Source of the DNA: Symsagittifera roscoffensis
Taxonomy: Eukaryota > Xenacoelomorpha > Acoela > Convolutidae
DNA: 64,000 nucleotides
NCBI RefSeq assembly: GCF_963678635.1
Contig: NC_087064.1
Span: 57,420,338 to 57,484,337 of the forward strand
Direction: 5' to 3'
Below the pieces are notes generated by a model. It was given only the letters and a program-made list of their open reading frames with translations. It was not told the origin of the DNA and did no database searches. Position numbers and translations under genes: made by a program. Positions 8,779 through 19,627 of this stretch are shown one piece after another. Every line of letters begins with the position of its first letter. Position 1 is the first letter of the stretch.

Positions 8779-11667
8779 CTACATACTAAAAGTTCGCTCA
8801 GTATTCTAAACTTCAATGTCACGAGCCTGCTAGACATTAGTAGACGCATGACATTGGCAAATGCAGTTCTTACAAACGCAAACGACTACGACATCATCTG
8901 TCTAACTGAAACATGGCTCACAACTGCAGTACCAGACGAGGCCCTCTTTCTATCAAACTACACAATACACAGAACAGATCGACCCAATACGGGTCAGAAC
9001 ACTAAGCACGGCGGAGTCCTCATTGCAGTGAAAGGTTTAACTCATAGCAGAATAGAACTCAAAACCGAACTAGAATGTGCTGCCATCGAAATCAAATCTC
9101 GTCAGAAGCAGATAGTAATCTGCTGCTTCTACAATCCCCCCAAAAACAGCCCGTATAGAGCATCTCCCGACAACATAAAAGACGTCTTAAAACAGCTTCA
9201 TGACTCGCTTAGTGACAACTCATCGCAACTCATCCTAACCGGAGATATAAATCTTGCAGAAGCAAACTGGGACAGCCTAAACTCAAACGACGAATACGAA
9301 GCCAACATACTGGACACTCTAGAAAAGTACGATCTACATCAGCTAATCACGTGCCACGAAGGCAGGAGCCTCGATGTATTCCTTGCCACTGACCCGACTC
9401 TTGTGCTAAGTTCGGCTACCGACTCAGCACTAGAAGCACAATACTCATCAAACGGAAAAAAGTGTTCCGATCATCACGCATACAAAACTTATTTGTCCCT
9501 ACCAACTTCGAGCAAATTAACAACCCCAGCTATTAAAAGCGCATACCAGAAAACCGACTGGGATGATTTCAACAAACAAATCGTCAGCCAGCCATTTACA
9601 CCATACTGCTACAGCAACATTGACGTCCTACTGTTACAGTGGTACAAATGGCTCGAGAACATCATCGACGAAAAAATACCCCGATTCACCAAACACAGGG
9701 CAGAAATTCCACCCTGGATTAGATCATCCACCTCACATCAAATGAAGATAGTCGCGACAATGAAGCGTAAATACTCAAAAGCAAACTCACTCTCGCTACT
9801 CCTGAAAATCAAAAAAGCTGAAAAAAGCCTGAACGAAGAAATCAAAATGGATCAAGCCATATTCGAAGCTAAAGTATTCAAGAGCCGCCGCATGTCTGAT
9901 CTTCAGAAATACTTGAAATCGATACACAAAAAGCATCCCCTACCAGACGAAATGTTCCTTAATCAATCACCGGACACAACTGAAACAGCAGTAAACAATG
10001 AACAAAAATGTTCTCTGTTTAACAAATTTTTCAACCAAGTTTTCAGCAAACAAGGTGAACTAACCGGCAAACAAACTTACATAAAATCAGAAATAAACCA
10101 CCTGAAACTATCCGAGGAAGAAATAACCAGATGCCTCCAATCACTGAAAACAAAAAAAGCATGCGGTCCGGACAACATTGGAAACATTATCCTGAAACAC
10201 GCGACCTCACTCGCAAAATCTCTAAAGCTCATTTTTCAAACCTGCATTAATAAAGGATCATTTCCACGCCGATGGCAAACCAGTGAAATAACACCAGTCT
10301 TTAAAGAAAACAACAAGGCAGACATATCGCAATACAGACCCATCAGTCTTTTGGCAAATGTATCAAAGGTATTTGAAAAAATACTCTTCGACTGATTATA
10401 TCCAACAATCGAAACTAAACTACACCCAGCACAGTTCGGTTTCAGAAAAAACAGATCAGCGATCATACAACTTCTGTTGTTTCTGAACGAAATTTATCTG
10501 GAAAACGACATCAAAGAAAACGCTGAACTATGGGTCCTATACGTAGACTTCAGTAAAGCCTTTGACAAGGTCCCACATCAACCACTGATATCCAAAATTG
10601 CAAAAATGGGAATTGGCGGGAAAATCCTTGAACTACTAGCCAGCTACCTAACAGCACGAAAACAATGTGTTAAAATTGATAGAAGCAAATCTCCAGTCAC
10701 GCCAGTAACAAGTGGAGTACCACAGGGTTCAATACTAGGTCCGCTCAAGTTCCTGATATACGTTAACGATCTTCCAGAATCAGTCAAACCGAGCACTTCT
10801 TTTGGCTACGCCGACGACTTTAAAGTAATTGCAAAGAACTACGAAGAAGCAATTGTCCTCGGAACGGAAATTGAAAAGTGGAGTCTCAAAAACCAAATGG
10901 TACTAAATATGGGAAAAAGTAAGGCACTACGCATTAAAAGAAATACAGAGCCTGTGAGTTCAAAAGGCGTGAAACTAGGCACTGTCAACTCCCAGAAAGA
11001 CCTAGGAGTGATAATGACAAAAAACATCTCGTGGAACGAAAACATTAAACGTAGTACCGGTAAAGCATGGCGAGCCTTCTTCAACCTCAAACGTAACATC
11101 TCATGCTATGCAAATCTCGAAACAAAATTGAACGCCTATGTAGGCTACGTCGTCCCTGTCATTTCCTATGCATCGCAGGTATGGTACCCATCAAAAACCG
11201 AAATGCGGGAAATCGAAAGAGTTCAACAAAAAGCTACTACATGGATACTTAACTACTCCATCGGATACAAAGAGAGACTACGTACCCTGAAGATCTTACC
11301 ACTCTCAATGTACATCGAACTCCTTGATATACTGTTTCTTCAATCGGTCATGGACGGTAAATACAGCGTCAGTGAAGATTCAATTCCAATATCACTGAGA
11401 GAAAGCACCACGAGACAATGCAGCGAATTCGAGCTCAACAAAAACCGCATCAGCAAAACAGACCAAAATTTCTGGAGGAGAGCCCCGAAACTTTTAAATA
11501 TACTCCACAAACAGTTTCGCGACAACCCGACGAAAAAACAACTGACAGAAAGTTACTTCAACTACTTTGAAAACAGGTACAATCAGCTAGACACATGCAC
11601 CTGGCGTGTACTGTGTTCCTTTGAATCGTGTAACCCCTACCAAAAACTCATGCCAGCTGAAAACTGA
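8779..11667 (+). pseudogene. ORF2 of first non-LTR element: endonuclease and reverse transcriptase
   Basis: Makes the protein for target-primed reverse transcription. Counting from the ATG at 8848, the APE-type endonuclease has T-E-T-W (Glu21), T-G-D-I-N (Asp133, Asn135) and S-D-H-H (207-210). The RT region includes F-R-K-N-R, V-D-F-S-K-A-F-D, S-G-V-P-Q-G-S and an intact catalytic Y-A-D-D at 10807-10818, then a CR1-like thumb and C-terminus. There is one in-frame TGA at 10393-10395, just after the fingers region; no frameshift. Endonuclease sequence (L-N-F-N-x-x-S-L) already begins between the ORF1 stop and the ATG. The natural start may therefore lie upstream at a non-AUG codon, or be reached by readthrough or reinitiation. 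Confidence 0.9.
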
Positions 11668-11730
11668 AGGGTTGACACCCCTGGGCCAATGAGCCCTAAA
11701 GCCTCTACTACTACTACTACTACTACTACT
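11668..11730 (+). repeat. 3' UTR stem-loop and (CTA)n tail of first element
   Basis: A very short 3' UTR contains GGGC-CAATGA-GCCC, a small stem-loop, followed within 15 bases by about eight CTA triplets ending at 11730. Short 3' stem-loops and simple-repeat tails are the usual RT recognition end of CR1/L2-like elements. This marks the 3' boundary. Confidence 0.75.
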
Positions 11731-12100
11731 GTTAGATCTTCTTTCATCAAAAGAAAATAATAATTCTTAAAAACTGTTTTTGCTTTTCTGTAAAAAAGAT
11801 ATTCTTGAAATTGATTTTGTCATCATCAGTTATTGCAAATACTTGGTTCATCAGGAATTGGAATTGGTCAACTAACATGGAATTGTGGAGTTAAAGCGTA
11901 CGAATTTGAACTGAAAAATAATTAAGGAAAATTTTTTTTCTTTTTTTTTCTTTTTTTTTTACTTAAGGTAATCAGAAGGCCAAAAGTTTCATAGTAACCG
12001 AGGTTACAGCCAGGAGTCCCTTCATCACGTGTTCCAGTCAAAATCCTTGGAATTTTTTAGATATGGAAGTGATAATGATAAAAGAAGATGACAAGTGTTT
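11731..12100. other. AT-rich non-coding DNA
   Basis: No coding content seen. It holds T-runs and a few GGAATTGG words that recur in the palindrome just downstream. Confidence 0.5.
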
Positions 12101-12158
12101 AATCCAGTTTCCAATTCCAGACCAATTAAGGAATTGGTCTGGAATTGGAAACTGGATT
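12101..12158. repeat. Perfect 27-bp palindrome with 4-base loop
   Basis: Left arm 12101-12127, loop AAGG, right arm 12132-12158. I see no mismatch across all 27 pairs. The arms contain CCAATTCC/GGAATTGG words. Such an exact hairpin is either very young or under selection for folding. Confidence 0.9.
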
Positions 12159-12329
12159 GATTTTTTGAAATAAATAAGTAATGCTTTCAAAACATAGAAA
12201 AACACGTATCATCGACTATATACATATCAACTAAAATTGCGCAAAGGTAATGAACTGACACTGACTCATTTATTGAAGAAGCGCTTAGTCTGAACATTGC
12301 GCGAATAATTTTTGCTCAGAAGGCAAACT

Positions 12330-12599
12330 GAAAACCACCGTTCCGGGTCACAACTGGTGCGCTTCAGAGGAGCCAGGTCTTTTACCAGACCATCATGCAA
12401 TAACTCATTTAGTATAAGTTAAAATTAGTGGAAGATTTGAAAAGGAAGCGGTTAGAACACAAAAACTTTGTTGAGAATCCGTGAATTTCAAATCTTCCAC
12501 TAATTTCAACGTATACTAATTGAGTTATTGCATTGTGGTCTGGATCAAAGACCTGGCTCCTCTGAAGCCCACCAGTTGTGACCCGGAACGGTGGATTTC
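12330..12599. repeat. Fold-back element with ~113-bp arms
   Basis: The left arm (12330-12442) and right arm (12486-12599) are inverted copies at roughly 90 percent identity, around a 43-base unpaired centre. The ends read GAAA(A/T)CCACCGTTCCGGGTC and its complement. No ORF is present. It is consistent with a fold-back or MITE-type DNA element. Flanking target duplications were not clear. Confidence 0.85.
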
Positions 12600-12750
12600 A
12601 GTAATTGTTGTGATAAACTTATTAAATAGATTTGTCCATTTCAAATTCACATACCGTGTAATTTCAGATAGATTGAGCTAGAGAACCGAATCGAAAAACA
12701 TTAATAACAAGTCCCACGCCTCTAGCTTCGTGGGTGAAGAGTGTTGACTA

Positions 12751-13404
12751 TTGATGGTGTTTATAATTGGAATCAGCTCCCTGAAAGCAGCAACCAAAGT
12801 AGCCCCAAACGATTTGAAGAGAGTGTTATCCCGCATTAGCTTTGCATCGAAAGGATTGAGTCTCAACCCCAACTCTATCCACAAACTTTTGAACCTTGAA
12901 CTTCTCTTAGAAAGGGGAAAACTCTGTGAGGCAAAAGACATCATACTTTGGCACGACGTGTTAAACGACACAATAGCCAAACACAGACTGAACGATCAGA
13001 AAGCAGAAAAAGTCTGATCAATACGCTCAGAAAACATACCTGGCGAGTTAGGGCGATTATTTTTTATCAAAGAGAAAACGCGAACCATATTTTTGCAGAA
13101 ATAAGAACATTGAATACTCTAGTAATACCAGCCTGAAAGAAATTAATTTCAAGTCGCAAACAGAAAGAGTGGTGGTACCAATCAAAACTCAGGAAAATAC
13201 ATCCCTCAACGAACTTGGAAAAAAAAGTTTCTGGAAACGATTCTTCAGCGGTTAACAAATGTTGAATCACTCGTCAAGAAATATCGTCCACTGCACAGAA
13301 AAAAAAATCAAAGAAGAGAAGCAAAAGAAAGACCAAGAGAAGCAGGCCTCAAAAGAAGAAAAAGAAGAAAAACAAGAAAAAGTAGGAATAGTTTATCTTT
13401 TTTA
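12751..13404 (+). pseudogene. ORF0 of second non-LTR element, frameshifted
   Basis: Starts M-V-F-I-I-G-I-S-S-L and shows G-L-S-L-N-P, then the hallmark I-I-L-W-H-D-V-L-N-D-T-I-A-K-H-R. The first frame stops at 13017. Homology continues in another frame (R-A-I-I-F-Y-Q-R-E, then L-V-I-P-A) and after a further stop with L-I-S-S-R-K-Q-K-E and K-I-H-P. The end is Lys/Glu-rich, as in ORF0 of the first element. Here the N-D of the W-H-D block is retained, closer to an SGNH block III. The reading frame has at least two breaks. Confidence 0.55.
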
Positions 13405-13445
13405 AAGGTAGCTACCTTTAATTTAGTTGTTTCGGAGCGGCCTAG

Positions 13446-14356
13446 ATGAAGTCTGTAGAAATGAGTAATCTTTCTAGGAGAAATATGAACAAATCACAGG
13501 CCGATGATGCCTGGATTTGTGTTGATTGTGAAAAAGAATTCGGAGATCCAATGGATCAAGTAATGGAATGCGATAACTGCTCCAAACATTTATGTGCAAA
13601 ATGCTTAAAAATGCCATCGGCAGTTTACGAATTCATGTGTAAAAGTAAAGGCACATGGTGTTGTGATACGTGTACACCCGAGGTAAAAAGCCTAATTAAG
13701 GGTGCAACTGCTCCAAAAATGAATCCGGACGTGGATAAGACGGTTGATTCCGTGAAGAGTCTAATGGAGCACTTCTACTACTTCATGAATGGAACGAAAA
13801 CCAAATCACAGCCAACAATGGGATCAAGCACAGTGAAAGATAATGCCTGGAAAGTAGAGCCTCAGGTCACCAAACCCCTGAAAGGCATAATTTTGGAAGC
13901 TGGAGCAGAACAAAAACGGGAAGAAGAAGACTTAGGAAGGAAAAAGAATCTTATCATACACAAAGCCCCTGAAAATCAGCCAAGGGACTCAAAAAAACTA
14001 TATAATGAAAACATGTCATTAATCCAGCAACTATGCTCTACCATAGAAATTGAACCAACTAAGATTAAAAACTGTACCCGACTAGGCAAAACCCCTGAAC
14101 AAGAGAACAGCGCGAGCCCCGCCCACTGAGAATCACTCTGGACTCACCGGAGGACGCGGAATGCATGATGAAAAATTTGAAAAAAAAACTTAAGTTTGCC
14201 GAAGACGAAATCAGACAACTAAGAGTCATTCCTGATAGGAGCATGAAAGAAAGAGAAAATCTGCGTTTTCTAGTGCAACGGGCAAAAAACTTAACAGCAG
14301 AGGAACCCGGGAACTTCATACACATTGTAAGTGGGAACAAAATCATCAGAGTATAG
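13446..14356 (+). pseudogene. ORF1 of second non-LTR element: PHD finger protein, one frameshift
   Basis: Begins with a textbook PHD finger: C25/C28, C42/C45, H48/C53 and C73/C76, with the aromatic W71 two residues before C73. A linker and an ORF1-type domain follow (N-L-I-I-H-K-A-P-E, then T-R-L-G-K). Near 14102-14118 the frame changes, and homology resumes with R-P-L-R-I-T-L-D-S-P-E-D-A-E and a helical region ending at 14356. The stop overlaps the start of the ORF2 frame. The PHD is much closer to the canonical form than that of the first element. Confidence 0.8.
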
Positions 14357-17211
14357 AAAAGAGAGACAAAAGAATTGCAAAGAACAACGCCGGAAACAGA
14401 GAACATTGTGAGCTCTGGTTCGGGAATGTAGACACATTAACTCCTGATAAATTCATTGAACTACAAGTACTACTACAACAAGCAAATACGTTACCACACA
14501 TCATTGCCCTAACTGAAGCGAAACCCAAGAATTCTGTAATTATGTGGCACAAACTCGAGTGCTACAATTTAAAACAAAAAAAAACATGAATCCAAACGAG
14601 AAGGGGAGAGGCATGTTGTTTTATATTCGAAAGGACATCGATTACAAGGAAATAGACGATGAATCTGGATTAGAGGAACTGCAAGTAAAAAATCTTATGC
14701 AATAATCTAACAAAGAGAGAAGTTGTGATAGCTTCAAACTATAGGAGCCCATCATCTACCCCCGAAAACAACTACAACCTTAACAACTTCTTAAGAAGCA
14801 TTGGATTCAACCGTTCTAGATACATTGTACTAGGAGACATGAATTACAGAGATATAGATTGGCATTATATCAGCACGAATCATGACGAGAACAGCAAGGA
14901 ACACCAATTTTTCGAAGCTGTAAAAGATTCTTATCTCAATCAACACATTGACAGACCAACGCGGGTGCAAAAAACAACAAACCATCACTACAAGATCTCA
15001 TGCTAGCCGACAAAACCCTGGAACCAACTAGCATAGAATACATCTTCCCGCTCGGTAAGGGTAATCACACACTAATCTAAGCAAAATTTGATCTCTAGAC
15101 AACAAAGCGATGTAAAGAGAGACCGAATTACAATAAAGGGAGCTACGTGGAACTCCGATCAGATTTAAACACCAAAATAATGTCTGAAGAATCGCAAACG
15201 CTAGAGCAAAACTGGGAAAAATTTAAAAGCACTCTTAATCGTGCTGTTAAGAAGTTCATCCCTAAAATTAAATTGCATTTAAAGCAAAACAAAATGCCAA
15301 TGAGACCCGAAGTTAGAGATGCAGTTCGTAAAAAAACAAAAAAATTAGAGAGATGTCAGGAGAAATAAAACAAGAAAAAACTATGAAAAATATACGAAGG
15401 CTCGAAACAAAGTCAGGAAACTGACACGGAACTGTGTTCAAATACATGAAGAAGATATATCAAAAAGCATAAAACAGCAAACTAAAAAGTTTTGGAACTA
15501 TGTAAACAAAAAAATTCAATCCACTGAGACGATACCTGCACTCAAAATTAGCGATAATAATTGGGCAAAGACCAACAGGGAGAAAACGACTGAGCTGTCT
15601 GATTTCTTCAATTCAATTTTCACCATAGAAACACCTGGCAGCATGGATTTATTGGATCTCCAAGAGCAGCAAATATCAGATGATCTATATCTCTCTAAAG
15701 AGGTAATACTACATGAACTTGCAGCGTTGGACACCACCAAATCGATGGGAGCTGACAAAATTCACCCAAAGATTTTGAACGAATGCCGATATGAATTAGC
15801 TGAATTCCTGTGTACTTTAAAGCAAAACTCCTGGGATAAGGGAGAAATACCCGAAGATTGGAAATGCGCAAATATAACAGTGATTCACAAAAAAGACGCA
15901 AAATGTGACCCAAACAATTAGAGACCTGTTGGCCTCACATCAATCTGTTGCAAAATAATGGAAAAAGTGATATGAAGACACTTGTTTGACTTTTTGAGAC
16001 AAAACAACATCTTATCAGACAAACAGTATGCTTTCTTACCAGGTCGACCAACGACACTCCAGTTATTAAAAGCGCTCGACGACTGAACTGCGAAACTGGA
16101 CAAGGGTTATGAGGTAGAAATAGTGTACATTGACTTCCAAAAAGCTTTTGATAGCGTTCCCCACAAAAACTATTGAACACAATACCCAAATATGGGATCA
16201 AAGGGCAAACTTTAAACTGGATCACAGAATTTTTAACGGATAGCAGCCAACGGGTAGTGGTAAACGAAAGCTTTTCGGAGTGGGCAGCGGAGTCCCACAA
16301 GGATCTGTCCGGGGCCAATACTTTTTTTGCTATACATCAACTCGATGACGGATGGCATTACATCCCCTATGCTTCTATACGCAGATGACGCCAAAATATT
16401 CAGATCAATTACTGATTAGATTCAAGAGGAAAAACTACAATTTGACCTGAATGAAATTTCCAAATTGGCTAAAAGCAGTTTAATGAAGTTCAATCTGACA
16501 AAATGTCATACACTCACCCTAACGGGAAGAACGAAACAATCTGAATAGAACTATACCTTAAATGGCGGAAAACAACTGAGCAAAGTTGAATCAGAGAAAG
16601 ATCTGGGAGTTATCGTTGATTCAAGATTACAATACCGTGAGCACATCGCCAAAAAGAAGAAAGTGTCAAACAGTATAGTCGCGATAATTAGGAAAAGTTT
16701 CGTGAGCCTTACCTCTGAAAATCTAACGACCCTGTACAAAGCCTTAGTAAGAACACATCTGGTGTATGCAAATCGGGCATGGTATCCATACCTTAAAAAA
16801 GACAAAATTACGATTGAAAATGTTCAGCGACGCGCAACGAAACTTATTCCAGGTATACGAAAATACAGCTACTTGAAACGACTTCAGATTTTGAAACTAC
16901 CAAAACTCGAGTATAGACGCAAACGCGGTAGAATGATTGAAGTCTTCAAAATTCTGAACGGTCTATACGATACAGCAGCGCCTGAAAGATTTTTTACAAT
17001 CAACGAAAGCGACACAAGAAGAAACCTTTTCAAGGTTGTGAGCAAGAAGACCAGATCTACTGCTAGACAAAACTTTTTTACAGTTGCAGCCATCAACGAC
17101 TGGAACTCGTTCCTCGAAAAAGTAATATTAACCGAGAGTGTACACGTTTTCAATTCAAGACTAGACAAACTATGGGCGTCTGAAAAATATGACGCATCCT
17201 TTATGGAATGA
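14353..17211 (+). pseudogene. ORF2 relic of second non-LTR element: endonuclease/RT
   Basis: Scattered over all three frames. Endonuclease pieces: L-T-E-A-K near 14510, V-L-G-D-M-N-Y-R-D-I-D-W near 14830, and a G-N-H-T-L block near 15060. RT pieces: S-M-G-A-D-K-I-H-P-K near 15750, V-I-H-K-K-D, I-D-F-Q-K-A-F-D-S-V-P-H near 16130, G-V-P-Q-G-S near 16290, and L-Y-A-D-D-A-K-I-F near 16380. The last 180 codons (16663-17211) are open and carry the usual L-G-V-I-V-D / R-R-A-T-K-L-I-P C-terminal region. More than ten disruptions; not functional. Confidence 0.85.
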
Positions 17212-17300
17212 CGAAATGGACGTCCAAGAAAGAACTGGTCGACAACCTGTGAACCTGTGTAAAATCATTGTTTTTAACCAGACTAAATGGCGTCAATACA

Positions 17301-17639
17301 TCTGTCAACCAAATTTGTTTATCGAGTCTGGTAAAATGTCCATGTTATTACTTTTCTGGTAAAATTTCAGTCTGGTAAAAATTCGGACCCGGCTTTAAAG
17401 TATCATCATGTACCTGTTCGAAATTCTTATTGGTCTTGAAACAAAAAAGTTTTCAACGTAACGCCCATTAAATCTTTCGGCAAAATTTAACTTTTAACTT
17501 CTTGTGTTCCTGTTTAGGTGATTGATTGCAAATAGAAGTTTTTCGTAGGCTAGAAAAAAAAAGTTACTTTATTTTCTAGAATAGGCTAATTGTTTTCCTG
17601 TCGAGAAACATTGATACTGGTAATACATTTTCTTTAAAT
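17301..17639. other. AT-rich non-coding DNA
   Basis: No gene seen. A TCTGGTAAAAT word is repeated a few times around 17330-17385. Confidence 0.4.
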
Positions 17640-19000
17640 TTAAGATCAGATGCACCAAAATAATTTTCCATATATCATAGATAATTCACATTGATGACTC
17701 TTAGATATCTCACATTGACTTTTCTTCAATGGTTTTTTGTCCAGTGCGATTGTGTATTTATCAACTTTTCTAACAGGTTCTCTACTGTAGATGATAAGCG
17801 CTGTTTGCATAGCATTGAGTTGAAGTAAGTGTTGCAATATTTTTTCAAGTTTTCTTCAGGCAAGCTCAATGTTTTTCGTCACAGAGAAGATTTGTTTCAT
17901 CTGCATGCTCAACTACTTCGCATGAGTAATTCAGCTCCTTTTTAAGATCCTTGACGTGCAGTTTCAATTTGAGAGGTTCCAATACAGTGCCTTATCATGC
18001 ACTTTGACGAAGTGTGCTCCAGTCCGAATCGTTTTTTTTACTATTGTTTTCTGACATTGATCGCTTGTGGAAAAATTTACCAAGTCGATGGCAGGTTTAG
18101 AAAAACGTGATTGTTGAATTTTTGTTTTCAATTTTAGCGGCCAAAAGAACGAAATGATTTCGAGAGATCTATTAATGAGCAAGCAACAAAATTCTTAATG
18201 AATCCGTCAAAAATACGAAAACATCAATTTATTTAATGAATCCGTCGAAAATAAGAAAACATCAACTGTTGAGCATGATGTTCTAAGGCCAAGTTGAGTG
18301 CTGCTTAAAAGACAGTGAGATAAATGATATTAAATTATTGTTTTTCCATAACTTTTCAAACATAACTTCGTATTTTGGCGTGAGAGTTTTTTCTGTTATC
18401 TTTCATGAAAGAGATTGTTTTTCAAGTCATCATAGAGACGGAAAATAAGATGCGTGTAAATTTCATTGCAATCAATTTTAGGAGCCCATGGTGGAAAGTC
18501 AGATAATTTTTGTGGTTTTTTGCAGAAAGTTTGAGAAGTTTTCTTTGACGGTGGTTAAGAATCTCTAGAAATTGGAGATTTGATCTCATGTTTGTTTTGA
18601 TGTAACTCTGCAGTAAGACAGCTCTTGGTTTCTTTTTCATAGAAGCAACCTTGTGTTGAAACATAGTAGCTAAGGCGATTTGCCATTTTGAGGCTACTTG
18701 TAATGATTTCTCCAGTGAAAATTTTCAGAAAAGAAATGCTCTTAGTTGATTTTTTGGCGTTTCTTGTGTTGTTGATTATGTTACATTTTTCTCACGCTCG
18801 GTTTTTTTTCTGACTGAAAATAATGACCGTTGCCTTTGGGTTATTTTGCTGGTAGAAGCTTGCTCAACCAAATATTTGAAAAATCTTTTGAGTAGTGTTT
18901 CTCATCAAATATATCATGCTTGAGGAGATTTTTGTTTCCACGTTCTTTCAGTTCAAATATGAAAAAAATGCCAAGTGATCTGTCTCGGCAGGAGATATAG
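17640..19000 (-). pseudogene. Unidentified coding relic
   Basis: Reading leftwards, several stretches have protein-like composition in shifting frames. One near 18990-18850 includes E-K-H-Y-S-K-D-F-S-N-I-W-L-S-K-L. One near 18530-18420 includes F-P-P-W-A-P-K-I-D-C-N-E-I-Y. One near 18180-17965 has I-D-L-V-N-F-S-T-S-D-Q. One near 17990-17880 has L-H-V-K-D-L-K-K-E-L-N-Y-S-C-E-V-V. Stops and frame changes intervene. I do not recognise the family; it could be a decayed transposon protein or spliced exons misread as broken. Low certainty. Confidence 0.25.
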
Positions 19001-19348
19001 GTATGATTGATTTGTTTTTTTTTTTGGTCTTCTAACAGAATTAGGTGATAATGAAGCCTATTATATTTTTCGAATGAAAAGGAAATTTTTTATGAGAAAC
19101 ATTGAGAAAAGATGATGTCAAAATTGTATCATGTAAATCTTAATCGTCGTTTTTAAGATAGATCAAGCTCTAAACACCAAAAAATTTCAAATTAGTGTTA
19201 ATTGATGTTACAACCAATCGGATGAGCAAAATGGTGGTTTTTTCATTTTTGGACAGTCGGTCATATTTGGAAGTTTGAACTTGAGCTGAACGTTGATCTT
19301 GATTTTGGGGAGCAAAGTAATTTTTCAAAAATTCGAATTGAGCCTGTC

Positions 19349-19627
19349 ATGCTCAAGTTTCTCGCGACATCTGAAAATGCGAGAAAAATAGATCAGAAGA
19401 TTCGAGTGAGGATCGCGGGAAAATTGCTGAAAAGTGCTATAGTAAAATTGCTATTCGCAATTTTACTGGAAATATACGTCGTGAGTAGAGCTATCTTGTT
19501 CCTGATAGGAAGACGAAACTGCAGGAAGGGAGCAAGAAAAACGATCGACTGTACCAGAGTGAACCTTGAGTGGAAGGGTGGACAGCTGAAGCTGCCCAAT
19601 GGTCCAGATAGAAGAATTTATTCTTGA
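19349..19627 (+). CDS. Hypothetical small ORF, 92 codons
   Basis: An ATG-initiated frame with a hydrophobic stretch around residues 35-53 flanked by basic residues, and a basic, Cys-containing C-terminus. A perfect 11-bp hairpin (19441-19467) lies inside it. No family recognised and no clear neighbours, so it may be a chance ORF. Confidence 0.15.
   Translation: MLKFLATSENARKIDQKIRVRIAGKLLKSAIVKLLFAILLEIYVVSRAILFLIGRRNCRKGARKTIDCTRVNLEWKGGQLKLPNGPDRRIYS
19441..19467. repeat. Perfect 11-bp hairpin
   Basis: AGTAAAATTGC, loop TATTC, GCAATTTTACT. An exact inverted repeat with no mismatches. Confidence 0.8.

Larger units (their letters stand above)
6728..11730 (+). mobile_element. CR1/L2-like non-LTR retrotransposon, three ORFs, near-intact
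   Basis: Contains, in order, ORF0 (6751-7452), a spacer with four hairpin repeats, PHD-finger ORF1 (7873-8778), endonuclease/RT ORF2 (8779-11667), a short 3' UTR and a (CTA)n tail. All three ORFs lie in the same forward frame. Each has one in-frame stop, but no frameshift was found. Apurinic-like endonuclease plus RT, PHD ORF1 and a microsatellite tail fit the CR1/L2 group. The 5' boundary is estimated from a TTTCAG-containing stretch also found before ORF0 of the second element. Target-site duplications were not resolved. Confidence 0.8.
12700..17300 (+). mobile_element. Second CR1/L2-like non-LTR retrotransposon, decayed
   Basis: Same gene order as the element at 6728-11730 (ORF0, PHD ORF1, endonuclease/RT ORF2), but only distant protein similarity, so the two belong to different families. 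Multiple stops and frameshifts make it inactive. The boundaries are approximate: the 5' side follows the fold-back at 12330-12599, and no clear 3' tail was recognised after 17211. Confidence 0.75.

Noticed and set aside
6751-11667. Alternative genetic code (TGA or TAG as sense)
   Set aside because: TGG is used normally for Trp, and TGA/TAG/TAA also end ORFs at expected places. Three isolated stops are better explained by decay or leaky termination.
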